This document shows, in pieces, positions 21,106-31,790 of a DNA stretch of 64,000 bases (positions within the stretch are counted from its first letter, which is position 1; every line of letters begins with the position of its first letter). Under the pieces are notes generated by a model. That model searched no databases. It was not told where the DNA came from and saw only the letters and a program-made list of their open reading frames with translations. The DNA comes from Notamacropus eugenii. Taxonomy: Eukaryota; Chordata; Mammalia; Diprotodontia; Macropodidae. The stretch is taken from the NCBI RefSeq assembly GCF_028372415.1, contig NC_092875.1:51398771-51462770 (forward strand). Reading direction: 5' to 3'. A program made the position numbers and the translations under genes.

Positions 21106-21645
21106 ATCCCATCAACCCCCAATCTCACCTCACCCCCTCTCTGGGTCATCTTCTTCCTGCGTCCAGATCCTCATAGCAGGCCCTGACCTCAGTGAGCCTT
21201 CACCATTGGTGCAGAGGAGTGAGGGGACCAGATGTGTCCTCTGATGGCTCTGTGACCTCACTGACACAGGCACTCCCTCTAGGATCCCAGCCCATTGGCA
21301 CCTTCTTTGTGCAGCTCTTGTCCCATCTCCCATTCAAGGCACCATCTGTCTGACAGGCTGGTAGCCTTCCTCGAGTTCTCCTTACATTCTGTGGGTACCA
21401 GCCCTGAGCTCAGATGTGCCTCTGTTATCCGTCTCTTTACCAGATTTGCCCATTTCCTTTTCTAATCATGTGCATAGAGGAGATGGTTCTGGCTGTGGTA
21501 GGAAGGTCTGATTGGAAGGGAAAGACATGGAAGACAGTGTGAGTGGGTGGTAACAAGCATCTGGGTGAATGCTAGTATGGTGTCCATCTTTTGGGCCTCT
21601 GTGGGCTCATTATAAATAAAGTGAGGAATTTTCCCCTAGATTAGG

Positions 21646-21858
21646 GGCTTTTAACCTGGGGTCTGTGAATAGATTTTCAGGGGCTCTGTGAACTTCAGTG
21701 GGAAAAAATTACATCTTTATTTCAATATAATTGGTTCCTTTGTAATCCTATGTATTTGTTTTATACGTTTAAAAACATGGTGTTGAGAAGGGAGGGGTCC
21801 ATGAGCTTTACCGGACTGATTGTCAGAGGGGTCTGGGACATAGAAAAGGTTAAGATGT
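21646..21858. mobile_element. hAT-like MITE with inverted ends
   Basis: The left end GGGGCTTTTAACCTGGGGTC and the right end AGAAAAGGTTAAGATGTCCC are imperfect inverted repeats. Between them is TCAGTGGGAAAAAATTACAT and GGGGTCCATGAGCTTTACCG. The layout suits an old non-autonomous hAT-type element; the exact family is not determined. The rest of 21106-21645 holds nothing I recognise. Confidence 0.45.
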
Positions 21859-22029
21859 CCCACCCTAAAAGGTCATTCCCCGATGCCCATGTGCTTCCAT
21901 GCTTTCCCTTCCCTTCTGCCCCAGTTCACAACACCTTGGTCCCCTCCTTCTACTGGGGGCCGGGATCAGTGTGTCTTAGACAGTGGGTATGTCATGACCT
22001 CCCAGATATTTATAAAGCTTAGTCTTTGC

Positions 22030-22790
22030 TAACGTGCTGTGGTTATGAAGTTTAAGAACAAGATGTCCCCTGCCCTCAAGGAACTGGGTCAGTTCACTGC
22101 CTGGTCTTGGATGAGGTCTCCTTATCTATCCAATGAGGGGGGGTGAGCCAGATGCCTTTTAAGGCTCTGTCCAACCTAGATCTATAGAGCTATGGGTGAC
22201 AGGGTTACTTTGTTACTCTAAGGGGAGAAGGGCCAAGCTGGTGGGGGAGACCCACACAGGTGAAAGATCATGGGGAGGGCCATGAGAGTGGGACTGAGAA
22301 AAGAGGATGTGTGAAGGCAGAATGGAAGCAATTGGATGTGGGAGAGGAACAAGTCAGAAGATGGCAGTCTTTTGAGCCTGGGTGATAAGATGGTGGCATC
22401 ATCAGTGGCAATAGGGACAGTAGTCATGAGGATGGACTTCATGTAAGGGGGCAGATATGAGCACCATTTTGGACATGTTAAATTTGAGGTACTAGTGAGA
22501 CTTGTGGGTCTGGAGTTGGGGGAGGGGCAGAGGGCTAGGACTGGATGAAATAGACAGAGCAGACCCCATAGGCAAGCAACCTCATCAAAGCCAAGTAAGG
22601 AAGAAGATGAGGCCTGGGTGTAGTGGGCTGCAGAGAGCACCAGCTTTGTAGTCCAAGCCTGGCCTCCTGATTCTGACTTTCTGGCCCAACACGTTGCTTC
22701 CCTGTTGGTCCCTCATACGTGATATGTTGGCCCCTCACATTTTCTCATGTAACAGGATGATCTCTAAGGTAGCTCTTTCCCAGTGTAAAT
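22030..22790. mobile_element. MIR-type and CR1-clade fragments
   Basis: About 22040-22220 and 22600-22790 show forward MIR features (GACCTTGG-like body, CTGTGTATAGAGCTATGG-like end). About 22205-22560 is reverse CR1-clade LINE (TTTTGGACATGTTAAATTTG, TCTGGAGTTGGGGGAGGGGC). No gene. Confidence 0.45.
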
Positions 22791-22854
22791 CTATAGTTCT
22801 GTATTTCTTTTTTTAAAAATAGTGTCATTCTGGTGTCTCAGGAGCAGAAAAATA

Positions 22855-23570
22855 GACTCCCCACCTTTTCTTTCTGAACTTCAGCCCCAAGCTCCAGGGC
22901 CCTGTGAGGTGAGAATGGGGGCTAACATCTCCACAGGTGCTACCTCTCCCTCCCTGACCCAGCCCTGGCTCCAGCACGTAGGGAACAGGGCCTCTGAGTC
23001 CTGGCCCCCGGCAGAAAGGGCCCTGCCCCTTGGCTCCTGAGCTCTGAACGGGACCAGCCCATCGAGTTGGGGAGTTGAGGCTGGACTCTGGGCTTCCTGA
23101 GCACTTAGTCCCATCAGGGGCAGGACTGGTCAGTATTGGTGTTCCAGTAAGGGCTGGGCTTCTGGGCTCTCCTGTTCCTCTTGGGGATGGGGGGCAGCCC
23201 CTTGCCTCCACCCTCATGGGTCCCAGCTTCACAAGTCTGGCTGATAGAGAAGGATCCTGGGCAGGGCCAGGTGGGGAAACATTCGTGCTGATCTCTGGGC
23301 TGAGGCCGAGGTCCAATGGGCAGGTACTGGGTGACTAAGATTGGAGGGGCCCTCCTTTGGGGCTCCCAGTGCTGTTTCCCCATTGGACCGTCCCATACCT
23401 TTCCTGTCTTCCAGGCTCCACTTGCTTCAGAGGCCCTTGTAGTGATAGGACAGACTTACCAGCCTACAGTGGCTGGGGGCCTTCAGGGGGAGCAGGTGAG
23501 GCAGGCATGGGAAGGGGCTGGTCCTGGAAGTGGAAGAATGCCTGTGAATAGGGGCCATTATATTTCTTCT
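22855..23570. other. GC-rich island without a recognised repeat; exon-like segment at 23415-23495
   Basis: This is the only GC-rich, repeat-free-looking stretch between STXBP2 and RETN. Within it, 23415-23495 is bounded by CTTTCCTGTCTTCCAG and GAGCAG|GTGAGG. It is 81 bases long and open in frame (APLASEALVVIGQTYQ...). I recognise no protein. It could be a conserved noncoding or regulatory block, or an exon of an unannotated transcript. Confidence 0.3.
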
Positions 23571-23574
23571 GTTT

Positions 23575-23955
23575 TTTGAAAAATTCTTTCCATGTAATAG
23601 AATTTTGTTTTTTCCAATGACATGTAAAGATAGTTTTCAACATTCACTTTTGTAGGATTTTGAGTTCCAAATTTTTTTCTCTCCCCGTCCCTCTCTCCCC
23701 TCCCCCCCAAGACAGTAAACAGTCTGATATAGGCTATACATATACAGTCGTATTACAGATTTCCACATTAGTCATGTCATGAAAGAATAATCAGAACAAA
23801 AGGGAAAACCAGGAGAAAGAAAGAAACAAAAGTGAAAGTAGTTTGCTTCCGTCTGCAGTTGGACTCCACCATTCTTTCCCTGGATGTGGACGACATTTCC
23901 CATCACGAGTCTTTTGGAATTGTCTTAGATGCTTGTGTTGCTGAGAAGAGCTAAG
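23575..23955 (-). mobile_element. L1-type LINE 3' end
   Basis: Reverse L1 tail: TTTTTTGAAAAATTCTTTCC, 'GATTTTGAGTTCCAAATTTT', 'CCACATTAGTCATGTCATGA', and 'GGATGTGGACGACATTTCCC'. One of several near-identical 3' ends in the window. Confidence 0.65.
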
Positions 23956-24329
23956 TCTATCAACGTTGATATGATTCCATATTTCAGTGAAGTAGGCAGA
24001 GAAGGAACAGTCAGAGAGGTAGGAAAGCCGAGTAAGCCATTTCAGGGAGGATAAGAACGGAGAACAGGGCCCTGGATTTGGTCATGAGGACTTTATTGCT
24101 TGTTGGGAGAGAGGTGGGAATGGAAACCAGCTTTCAGGGAGTGAAGACTGGTGATGAAGGCAGGGATAGACAAACTAGAAGATTTTGGCCAGAGAATAGA
24201 GCTGGGGTAGAGGGTAAAATTATAACTAAAGGGGTTTGCCCCAGAATGCAAAGACTTCAAAGGTGCTGACTGAACATACACTCCAGCTGCAAACAGGTGA
24301 GTTTAGTTGCTAGTTGGCAAAGTTTATTG

Positions 24330-24545
24330 GGTAGCTAGGAGGCCCAGTGGCTACAGTGTCAGGCCTGCAGTCAGGAAGACTCATCCAAATCAGACCCCAG
24401 TCACTTACTAGCTTTGTGACCCCAGGCAAGTAACTTAATCCTGTTTGCCTCAGTTTCCTCCTCTGTAAAGTGGGCTGGAGAAAGAAATGGCAGAGCACTC
24501 CAGTATCTTTGCCAAGAAATCTGAGTTGTATACAACAACAAAGCT
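24330..24545 (+). mobile_element. tRNA-derived marsupial SINE
   Basis: GGGTAGCTAGGAGGCCCAGT head, CTAGCTTTGTGACCCCAGGC, CTGGAGAAAGAAATGGCAGA and a degenerate ACAACAACAAA tail. Forward orientation. 23960-24325 before it holds CR1-like scraps only. Confidence 0.75.
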
Positions 24546-25014
24546 GACCAGCAACAAAACCTTATTAGTTAAAATTGGAAGCTACCAGATGGTGCATACT
24601 TCCTCTTTCCAGCTATTGCACCCTCAGTGACCACCTCCCTTCCGCTTTGAGACAGAGTGCTCTTACCTTCCTGGGGTCACCAAACCCTTCCCCCAATTGA
24701 GTCTGTCTTAAAAGGCTGACTTAAGGGTGTTATTTAGGGAGAGGGAGAGAGTTACTGCCATGTTTTATAAAGCTTGCCCTAGGCTTAAGGAAATGGTAGT
24801 TATGGCTCATCAAGAAGGAAGTAGGAGAGACCACTGGGAAAAAGCCAGTGGTGAAGAAAGTCATCATGAGGCAAAGGCAGCAGTTAATGCTGTCTTGGGT
24901 ACCCTGTAATGGGTTAAAGCTTAGGTAAGTGGGGGAGTAGTCCTGGGGTAGAGTTTGGGTGATTGGGTTCAGAGGCCCTACCAACCAGGATGATCCTGCC
25001 ATCTCTGGATGCAG

Positions 25015-25225
25015 CGTGCTGTGTAACGATCATCTCGTTTGATCCTCGTACACAGTTATATGCTATTATTATCTCCATTTTACTGTTGAGGAAGCAGAGG
25101 CAGGCAAGTTAAGTGACTTATCCAGGGTCTTACAGCTGGCTGTAATCCAGTCTGAGGCTGGATTTGAACTCAGTTCTTCCAGATTCCAGGCCCAGAGCTC
25201 TATCCTCCGTGTCACCTACCTGATA
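25015..25225 (-). mobile_element. CORE/MIR-type SINE
   Basis: Reverse copy: TTGAGGAAGCAGAGGCAGGC, TTACAGCTGGCTG, GGATTTGAACTCAGTTCTTC, ending at the head near CACCTACCTG. The preceding 24550-25010 shows nothing I recognise. Confidence 0.65.
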
Positions 25226-25369
25226 AACAAGAAAAAAAGTACTTCAGAAAAGCTAACCAACACACCAACTAAGTCCTACTACTTACAGAGTATTTGACAT
25301 CCATAGTCCCTAACCTCATTTTTTTTTTAAGCCTTTCCAAGTTTCCAGCTTGGGAATGACACTGCTATA

Positions 25370-25840
25370 GGTGTGTGCCTAAAGAAGATTGCTCTGGCAA
25401 TTGGGAGAAGGGATCACTTGGAGCAGGGGAAAGACAGGAGGCAGAAGATCTCTTATGAGGCTAATACAATTGTCCAGGGGAGATGGGGATGAGAGCCTGA
25501 TCCGAAGCTGTGGCTTTGTGAGTGAAGGGAAGGGGATGATGAGAACCAGGAGAAGGGAGTCTAGGTGGTGGTGAAGCCGGGTGATTGGAGGCAGGGTGAT
25601 GCCCTCAGAAGAAATGGGGAAGTTGAAGAGAGGAGCCAGTTTAAGGGGAAAGATGGTGACATCAATTTCACACATGCTGAGTTGGAGAACCCCAGTAGGT
25701 GTGGAGAGTCCCAACAAGCATCATTCAGGGATATTGGACTTGTCAGTGTAGATTTTAGAACTGATTCTATGGGCCTGGGAGACAGCTGTGTAGAGATAAT
25801 TGAGCTTGTTCATGAGATACCCAAGGGACTGTAACCTACA
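25370..25840 (-). mobile_element. CR1-clade LINE remnant
   Basis: Reverse RT-region text similar to 43593-46960: GAAGATTGCTCTGGCAATTG, ACATGCTGAGTTGGAGAACC. No frame preserved. Confidence 0.5.
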
Positions 25841-25889
25841 CACCTCGTTAAGAAAGCACATTTTTCCATAGTACATGGAAGTATCTTTA

Positions 25890-26130
25890 GACTCCTAGGT
25901 GGAGCAATGGATAGAGAAGACACATAAAGACCAAATTCAAATCCTGCCGCAGATATTTAACAATTGTTTGATCCTGGGGAAGTCTCACTTAACCTCTTTG
26001 TGCTTCAGTTTCCTCATCTGTAAAATGGGAATCATCATCATCTACTTCACAGGATTGTTGTGAAGATCAAATGGGCTGACATACATACTTTGCAAACCTT
26101 GAAGCTTTATATAAATGCTAATTGGTTTTT
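25890..26130 (+). mobile_element. CORE-SINE
   Basis: Forward head CTAGGTGGAGCAATGGATAG, body TTAACCTCTTTGTGCTTCAG, tail 'GATTGTTGTGAAGATCAAAT' and TATATAAATGCTAATTGG. The tail type differs from the GACTGAACAACAA family. Confidence 0.7.
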
Positions 26131-26400
26131 TTTACTTTCTTTTTTAATTTTAAATTTTTAAAATTAAATTTATTTATTTTTAGTTTTCAACATTCACTTT
26201 TATAAGATTTTGAGTTCTAAATTTCTCCCCCTTCCTCTCCACCCCCTCCCCAAGACAGCATTCAGTCTGATCTAAGTTATACATGTAGAATCATATTAAA
26301 CGTATTTCCACATTAGCCATGTTGTGAAAGAAGGATCAGAACAAAAAGGAAAAAACACAAGAAAGAAAAAAAGTGAAAATCATCCACTTGGATCTGCATT
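26131..26400 (-). mobile_element. L1-type LINE 3' end
   Basis: Reverse tail rich in T, then TCAACATTCACTTTTATAAG, CCACATTAGCCATGTTGTGA and a purine-rich AAAGGAAAAAACACAAGAAAG run. Directly abuts the CORE-SINE tail. Confidence 0.6.
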
Positions 26401-26809
26401 CAAGATTTTATTGGAGTAATGGGTGGGGGAGATAGTAACCAAAGTTGTGATAGTTCTGTGATATAAACAAATAAGGCATTTACATTTTGAAACTCTAGCT
26501 TGAGGGTGGAGGAATCTGGGCCAAGGTGAGGGGTGTGGGGTGTGGAATTCCTAAACCACCTGCAAGTGCAGCATCCCTCTTTCTTCTAAGCACCCCTCCT
26601 ATCAGACAGAGGGGCTACAGATTTCCTCCATACATTTACTTGTGTGTGTTCGTCCTTGCCATCAGAGAAATAATGACATGACTTGCACTTGACTTTGTTT
26701 TGAGTGAGGGAGGGCTGTGCAGGTCACCAGCCTCACTTCTCCTCCCGAGCCATCTGAATCCAGTGACCAGATATTCATCAGGATGACTGGAGATGACCCA
26801 GGATGAGGC

Positions 26810-26935
26810 AATTGGGGTTGAGTGACTTGCCCAAGGTCACACAGCTAGTGAGTGTCAAGTGTCTGAAGTGAGATTTTGAACTCAGGTCCTCCTGACTCCT
26901 GCACTGGTGCTTTGCCCACTGCACTACAGAGATCA
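26810..26935 (-). mobile_element. tRNA-derived SINE, head half
   Basis: Reverse: GAGTGACTTGCCCAAGGTCA, CACAGCTAGTGAGTGTCAAG, TTGAACTCAGGTCCTCCTGA, ending TGCCCACTGCAC. Only the 5' half of the SINE. 26401-26809 before it is plain DNA in which I see nothing. Confidence 0.65.
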
Positions 26936-27059
26936 AAACCCTTAGTTCACAAGATAGGAAAGAAAAGACTACAGGCACAGTTTTAGGAGGCAACCATACT
27001 TACAAGGTGGAGATAGATGATGAAGTAGCAAAGAAACCAGAGGAGTGGTCAGGTAGGGA

Positions 27060-27265
27060 GAGGATCAGTCAACAAACATTGATTAAGCCCCTACTATGTG
27101 CTAGGCATTGGGCTAAGCAGTGCGGATACAAGGAAATAAATTAAAAATAAACAGTCCCTACCCTTAAAGAGCCCGCAGTCTGATGGGGAAGACGACATAC
27201 AAAACAACTGTAACACGACCCATGCAGAGCAAATTGGAGGTAATCTCAGAGGGTGGGTGCTAGCA
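27060..27265 (-). mobile_element. CR1-clade LINE 3' end
   Basis: CAACAAACATTGATTAAGCC, CTACTATGTGCTAGGCATTG and AAGAGCCCGCAGTCTGATGG are the 3'-end blocks shared with 43593 and 51240. Confidence 0.55.
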
Positions 27266-27409
27266 ACGGAGGACAGTGGGCAAAGCTTCTGCTAGCTTGT
27301 GGATTCCTTGGTGAAGACTAGGAAGAGCAGGGCCTGGAACCCAATACAACTTGTTACCTTCTTCATGAGGTCGTTTGGAAGAAAGCTCTTTTGAAACAGA
27401 AATTTTAAT

Positions 27410-27645
27410 TCTTAACATTTCGAAGGAAGGGAAATGGAACAAGCATTTATTAAGCACTCTATCCTAGACAGGGTGTTAAGTGCTTTTTATAAATATTATC
27501 TCATTTGTTCTTCACTACAACCCTGCCAGGTAGGTGCTATTGTTATCTCTATTTTATGGTCAAGGAAACTGAGGCAGAGGGTCACACAGCTAGTAAGCGC
27601 CTGAGGCCCATTTTGAACTCAGCTCTCTACTACACCACCTGTAAC
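27410..27645 (-). mobile_element. CORE/MIR-type SINE
   Basis: Reverse: AACAAGCATTTATTAAGCAC, TATTATCTCATTTGTTCTTC, AAGGAAACTGAGGCAGAGGG, TTTTGAACTCAGCTC. Confidence 0.65.
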
Positions 27646-27670
27646 AAGGATCTGAGGATTTATCAGGGTG

Positions 27671-27697
27671 GGTTACCTGCCTGAAAAGCAGGTAACC
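27671..27697. repeat. Perfect 10-bp hairpin
   Basis: GGTTACCTGC, loop CTGAAAA, then GCAGGTAACC: a perfect ten-base stem with a seven-base loop. No transcript or element context is evident. Confidence 0.8.
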
Positions 27698-27984
27698 AAG
27701 GTTTGGTAGCTGGTATTTGGGAGGTATAATGACCAGAAACCAAACCAAACAAGTAACAAAAATAAAAACAAAACCCAAATCCCCTCCCTGAGGCCAAGCT
27801 ATGAAGACAGGCTGAACCTCAGACAAGAGGCTCACAGTCCACCCATGGGACTATGCTCAAAGCCTTTTGAGCGTGGTAGGATCCCAGTGAGGCAGCTTTC
27901 ATGATAATAAGTGGAACACAGCAATGACAAAAGAGGAATACAAAGAGGAGGAGGTGACCAGCCCCCAGCCTGGAGCATGCAGGG

Positions 27985-28335
27985 CCTGAAATGGACCTTC
28001 AAGGACGGGAAAGATGTTGAAGAGGGATGCGAGGAAGGTCATTTCAGCAATGGGACAAAATGGGAAATGTGTTAAACGTTGTTTTTACATGCATCTTGGA
28101 AATAAGACATACAGGCAATGGGGTACAGAAATCTATCTTGCCCTACAAGAAAATAGAGGTGAAGGGGATGAGAGAAGGGAGGGGTTTGGTGGAAGGGAGG
28201 ATGAATTGGGGGAAGGGGTAATCGAAATCAATGATGTCTTGGGGTGGGCAAAGGGGAGAGATGGGGAGAAAATTTGGAACTCAAAATTTTGTGGAAGTGA
28301 ATGTGGAAAACTAAAAATAAATAAGAAAATTTAAA
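27985..28335 (+). mobile_element. L1-type LINE 3' UTR
   Basis: Forward copy ending CTCAAAATTTTGTGGAAGTG, AAAACTAAAAATAAATAAG. It is the mirror of the 3' part of the minus-strand element at 35916-38638 (both carry the G-rich GGGAGGGGTTTGGTGG-like stretch). Confidence 0.65.
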
Positions 28336-28359
28336 AATGGGAACTATCAGAGTGGAATG

Positions 28360-28925
28360 GCCCATGCTCTCTCCCCCTCTCTAGCCAATCTGTAGATTTC
28401 CATCTCTTGGGCTTGCCCCTTCCTCTACCTCACACAGTCCTCACCTAAAGCCAGGTCCTCATCATTTCATCCTGGATTGTTTAAGTGGCCTCCCAAAGGG
28501 TCTCCTTGCCTCCAGTTTCTTCCTTCCCCAGTCCATCCTGCACACAGCTGTCAAAGTGATGCTCCTAACATGACTGTGCTGTAGAAGCATAACTACTGCC
28601 CCACCTCCTTCAGGATAAAGCACAGGCTCCTTTGTTTGGCATTCAAAACTCTCCATAATTTGACTCCAGCTTCTTTTTCCAGGAGGGTTACACATTATTC
28701 CTCCTTGTGCACCCTCTAGTCCATTCAAACTGTCCTATTGGTTGTAGCCCATTTATGACATTCCATCTCCTGACTCCATCCCTTTGCACAGGCTGTGTAC
28801 CCCTTGCCTGGAATGCCCTCCCTCCTTGCCTCCACATCTTGGAACCCCTGGCACCCTTTAAGGTTTAGCTCAGGTACCACCTTCTTGAAGGGACCTTTCC
28901 TGCTTTCCCCAGCTGTTAGTGCATC
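28360..28925 (+). mobile_element. L2 LINE 3' region
   Basis: Forward L2 text: TGTCAAAGTGATGCTCCTAA, ACTCTCCATAATTTGACTCC, CCTTGCCTGGAATGCCCTCC, TCAGGTACCACCTTCTTGAA. Decayed C-terminal RT and 3' UTR. Confidence 0.65.
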
Positions 28926-29062
28926 CAAATCAACCAATCATTCAATTAACAAGCATTTGTTGAGGACTTACTATGTGCCAGGCACTGTGATAACCACCAA
29001 GGATACAAGGCAAAAGACAGTCCCTGCCCTCAAGGGGTTTACATTCTAAAGTGGGGGAGGGG
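28925..29062 (-). mobile_element. CR1-clade LINE 3' end
   Basis: CAAGCATTTGTTGAGGACTT, ACTATGTGCCAGGCACTGTG and TGCCCTCAAGGGGTTTACAT: the 3'-end blocks of the family. Confidence 0.55.
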
Positions 29063-29100
29063 AGAGGAGATAATAGGCAAACAACTGTACAAACTATCCA

Positions 29101-29457
29101 CAGTTATCCCTCCTACATCATGACTTTCCCCATTGCAGTTTGCTTATATCGAGCATTGGCATAAGAAATTAAACAGGAATTCTTTTGGAGTTTTGCAGAA
29201 GCTGCAGACAACACGCAAAAGCCAGCAGATGACACAGGAAAAGTTTAGAAACTCAGAAATGCATCAAATATGTGTACAGTACTGTATAATATCAGCCCAA
29301 GTTTTACAATATGGTACTGTAAACACCTCATAGAAGAAAAAGAAAAAAAATCAGACTTCTTCTCTGGTATGAATGGAGGACCGAAACTTTTTACACAGAT
29401 TTTCCAGATTTGGGGGGCACCCTCCCCCTAACCCCCGTGATATGGGAGGGTTAGCTG
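29101..29457. mobile_element. Tigger/MER2-like DNA transposon, non-autonomous
   Basis: The left end CAGTTATCCCTCCTACATCA pairs with the right end TGATATGGGAGGGTTAGCTG as inverted repeats (with mismatches), giving a 357-base element. The TIR resembles those of pogo/Tigger elements (CAG-TNNNCCCTCC). Inside is AAACTTTTTACACAGATTTT. It encodes nothing. Confidence 0.6.
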
Positions 29458-29459
29458 TG

Positions 29460-29900
29460 CACGCCATGGAGACCGGAGATAATTTCAGAGGAAGGACATT
29501 AGAAGGGTCTTGAAAGAAGTCAAGGAAACCAGAAGGCTGAGGAGAGAAAGGATAGAATTCCAGTCATAGAGATGGTAAAAATGCAGAGCTGGGAGATGGA
29601 CAGGGAAATGGAGAGGAGGGTCAGGCTCACTGGAGCTCAGAGTACATACATAGAAGGGAGTAAGGTGTGAGGAGACAGAAAAGGCAGGAAGGGACCAGGC
29701 TATAAAGGACTTTAAAATGCCCAGACAATGTTATTTGATCCTGAAGATAATAGGGGGAGCTACTCGAGTTTATTTGAATGGAGGTTTGGGGCAGGGTGGG
29801 GGGCTGGGATGGATGGAAGGGAGAGGAGACTTGGTCAGACCTCCCTGCGTTTTAGTTCTCTTTGGACAGTTGAGTACAAGATGAACTAGACTGGGAGAGA
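29460..29900 (-). mobile_element. CR1-clade LINE remnant
   Basis: GACCAGGCTATAAAGGACTT, CCTGAAGATAATAGGGGGAG and AGACTTGGTCAGACC follow the order of the family's RT 3' region in reverse. Confidence 0.5.
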
Positions 29901-29949
29901 CTTGAGACACGGAGATTGACCATTACAAAGCCCCAAACCATCGGGCTCT

Positions 29950-30400
29950 AGACTGAGTGTTTGAAGGGATCTTAGAGATTACATATGGAGAAACTGAGGC
30001 CCAGAAAAGTGAACTGATTTGCCCAGGATGGTGCAGCTAGTTCATGTCTGAGGTAAAAGATGAATTCAGGTCTTCTTGACTTGGCCTACTCTACCTAGAT
30101 GTCTTGTGTTTACAGTTTGTATGTATCCCTTGTTTGTATAAATCCTTTATTTGAGAGACAGTGTGATATTGGATAGAGAACAAGCCCTTGAGCCCGAAAG
30201 ATCTGGATTCAAGTCTCTCTTGTTCTATAAACTGGCTGTGTGACCCTAGTTGTGTCATTGACCTCTCAGAGCTCTAGGCAACTCTCTCTAAGACAGTGGT
30301 TCTCCAAGCATGGTCTGAGGACTCCCAAGGGTTCCCTAGACTCTTTCAGGGGGTCCATGAGGTCAAAACTATTTTAATAATTTTGAGAAATGGCTGACTG
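29950..30400. mobile_element. MIR SINEs and a hAT-like end
   Basis: 29960-30090 is a reverse MIR (GGAGAAACTGAGGCCCAGAA). 30150-30295 is a forward MIR (GAGACAGTGTGATATTGGAT, CTGGCTGTGTGACCCTAG). 30297-30400 (CAGTGGTTCTCCAAGCATGG, GGGGGTCCATGAGGTCAAAA) resembles a hAT-type element end. Confidence 0.5.
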
Positions 30401-30654
30401 CTAGGCCCTAATTAATAGAAGTGATTCCATGTTTAATTACTGATTGACCTCTGATTATATTGGGAAGTTCTTATGTACCCAATAACTGACTTGGTTAGCT
30501 ACATTTAGGGTTAGGAATGCCAGGTTAGCAAACTTCATCTAATCCAGGTATATATGATTAACAACAGTTACCAATCACAGTGTCCTTGCAGTTGTTAGGG
30601 GAGAGTGGCAGATCAGACTACTCATCCATCAACTGCCTCTAAGTTTTCCCTGGA

Positions 30655-30890
30655 GCAGCTAGTGCCATAATGCCTAGAGCACCAGGCATGGCATCATCGA
30701 GATTCTGACCTCAGACACTGACTAGCTGTGTGACTCTGACCAAGTCACTTAACCCCATTTGCCTCAGTTTCCTCATCTGTAAAAGGACCTGGAGAAGCAA
30801 ATGGCAAATCACTCCAGTATCATTCCAAAGAAAACCCCCAAAGGGGTCACAAAGAGTCAGACATGACTGAAATGAGCAAACAAAAGAAAA
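30655..30890 (+). mobile_element. tRNA-derived marsupial SINE
   Basis: Forward: GACTAGCTGTGTGACTCTGA, CCTGGAGAAGCAAATGGCAA, AGTCAGACATGACTGAAATG and an A-rich end. The head is degenerate. 30401-30654 and 30891-31425 hold no recognised feature. Confidence 0.7.
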
Positions 30891-31429
30891 GATTTTCCTG
30901 TGAATCTGCCCAGCAACAACCATCAGATCTAAGGGCAGAGACCCAGGAGGTTGGAGGTCTCAATTGGGGTACACATTCCATGGCATAATCAAGTCAGGGG
31001 GCACTATTGTTTCCCAGTGGAATTGTAGCTTGAGGTAGCCACACACTTTTGTGCCTGGGAGTAATAAACAACCTGACTTAGCTCTCATTTTCCTTCTTGG
31101 TCATACTAATAACACCGACATTTTAACTTCTATTACTATAAATATTGCTAGATCTAACCCTCATTAACCAAAGCTCTTGGTAGGGGCAGATGGTGTTCAA
31201 TAATTTTTCAGCATGTAAAGGAGTCCTGAAGACAAGTCTGAGAATTACTCAAGATTCTGAATTGCAAGGAAGGTGCTGACCTGCTTTGGTGGGGGAAGTT
31301 GCCTCATCTGGGAGGTCCCTGTGTCAATGAAACCAAAGGTCCAGTCCCAATCCCTATAGCTGCCCTTTACTGGTGTGGGGAACTTGTTGCCCCCCCCCCC
31401 AACTCATATCCATTGAAAGGAAGCTTCTT

Positions 31430-31790
31430 GAAGGCAGGGCAGTTCTGTGGAAAGAGTGTTGACTTTGGAGTTCAAATCCTGCCTCTTGGTCTAAGTTTCT
31501 TCTTCTGTAAAATGAAGGGGTTGGATTGGAGGGTCTCTGAGGCCCCTTCCAGCCACTCTATGATCCTGTGTTTGTAGGACAGTGCCTGACTCTTTGTGAC
31601 CCCATGGACCAATGCTGTGCATGGGATTTTCTTGGCAAAAATAGCAGAGACATTTGTCATTTCCTTCTTCAGCTCATTTTACAAGGCAATCCGGGTGAAG
31701 TGACTTGCCCAGGGTCACACAGCTAGTAAGTGCTGGAGTTTGGATTTGAACTCAGGTCTTAGTGACTCTAACACCTAGTTGGGAATATGA
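31430..31790. mobile_element. MIR SINE followed by a reverse tRNA-derived SINE
   Basis: 31435-31570 is a forward MIR (GTTGACTTTGGAGTTCAAAT, CCCCTTCCAGCCACTCTATG). 31575-31785 is a reverse tRNA-SINE (CTCTTTGTGACCCCATGGAC, TTTTCTTGGCAAAAATAGCA, GGTCACACAGCTAGTAAGTG). Confidence 0.65.

Noticed and set aside
22825-23316. 163-residue minus-strand frame in the GC island
   Set aside because: No splice sites, domain or familiar residues; composition is Pro/Gly/Ser-rich as expected of chance frames in GC-rich DNA.
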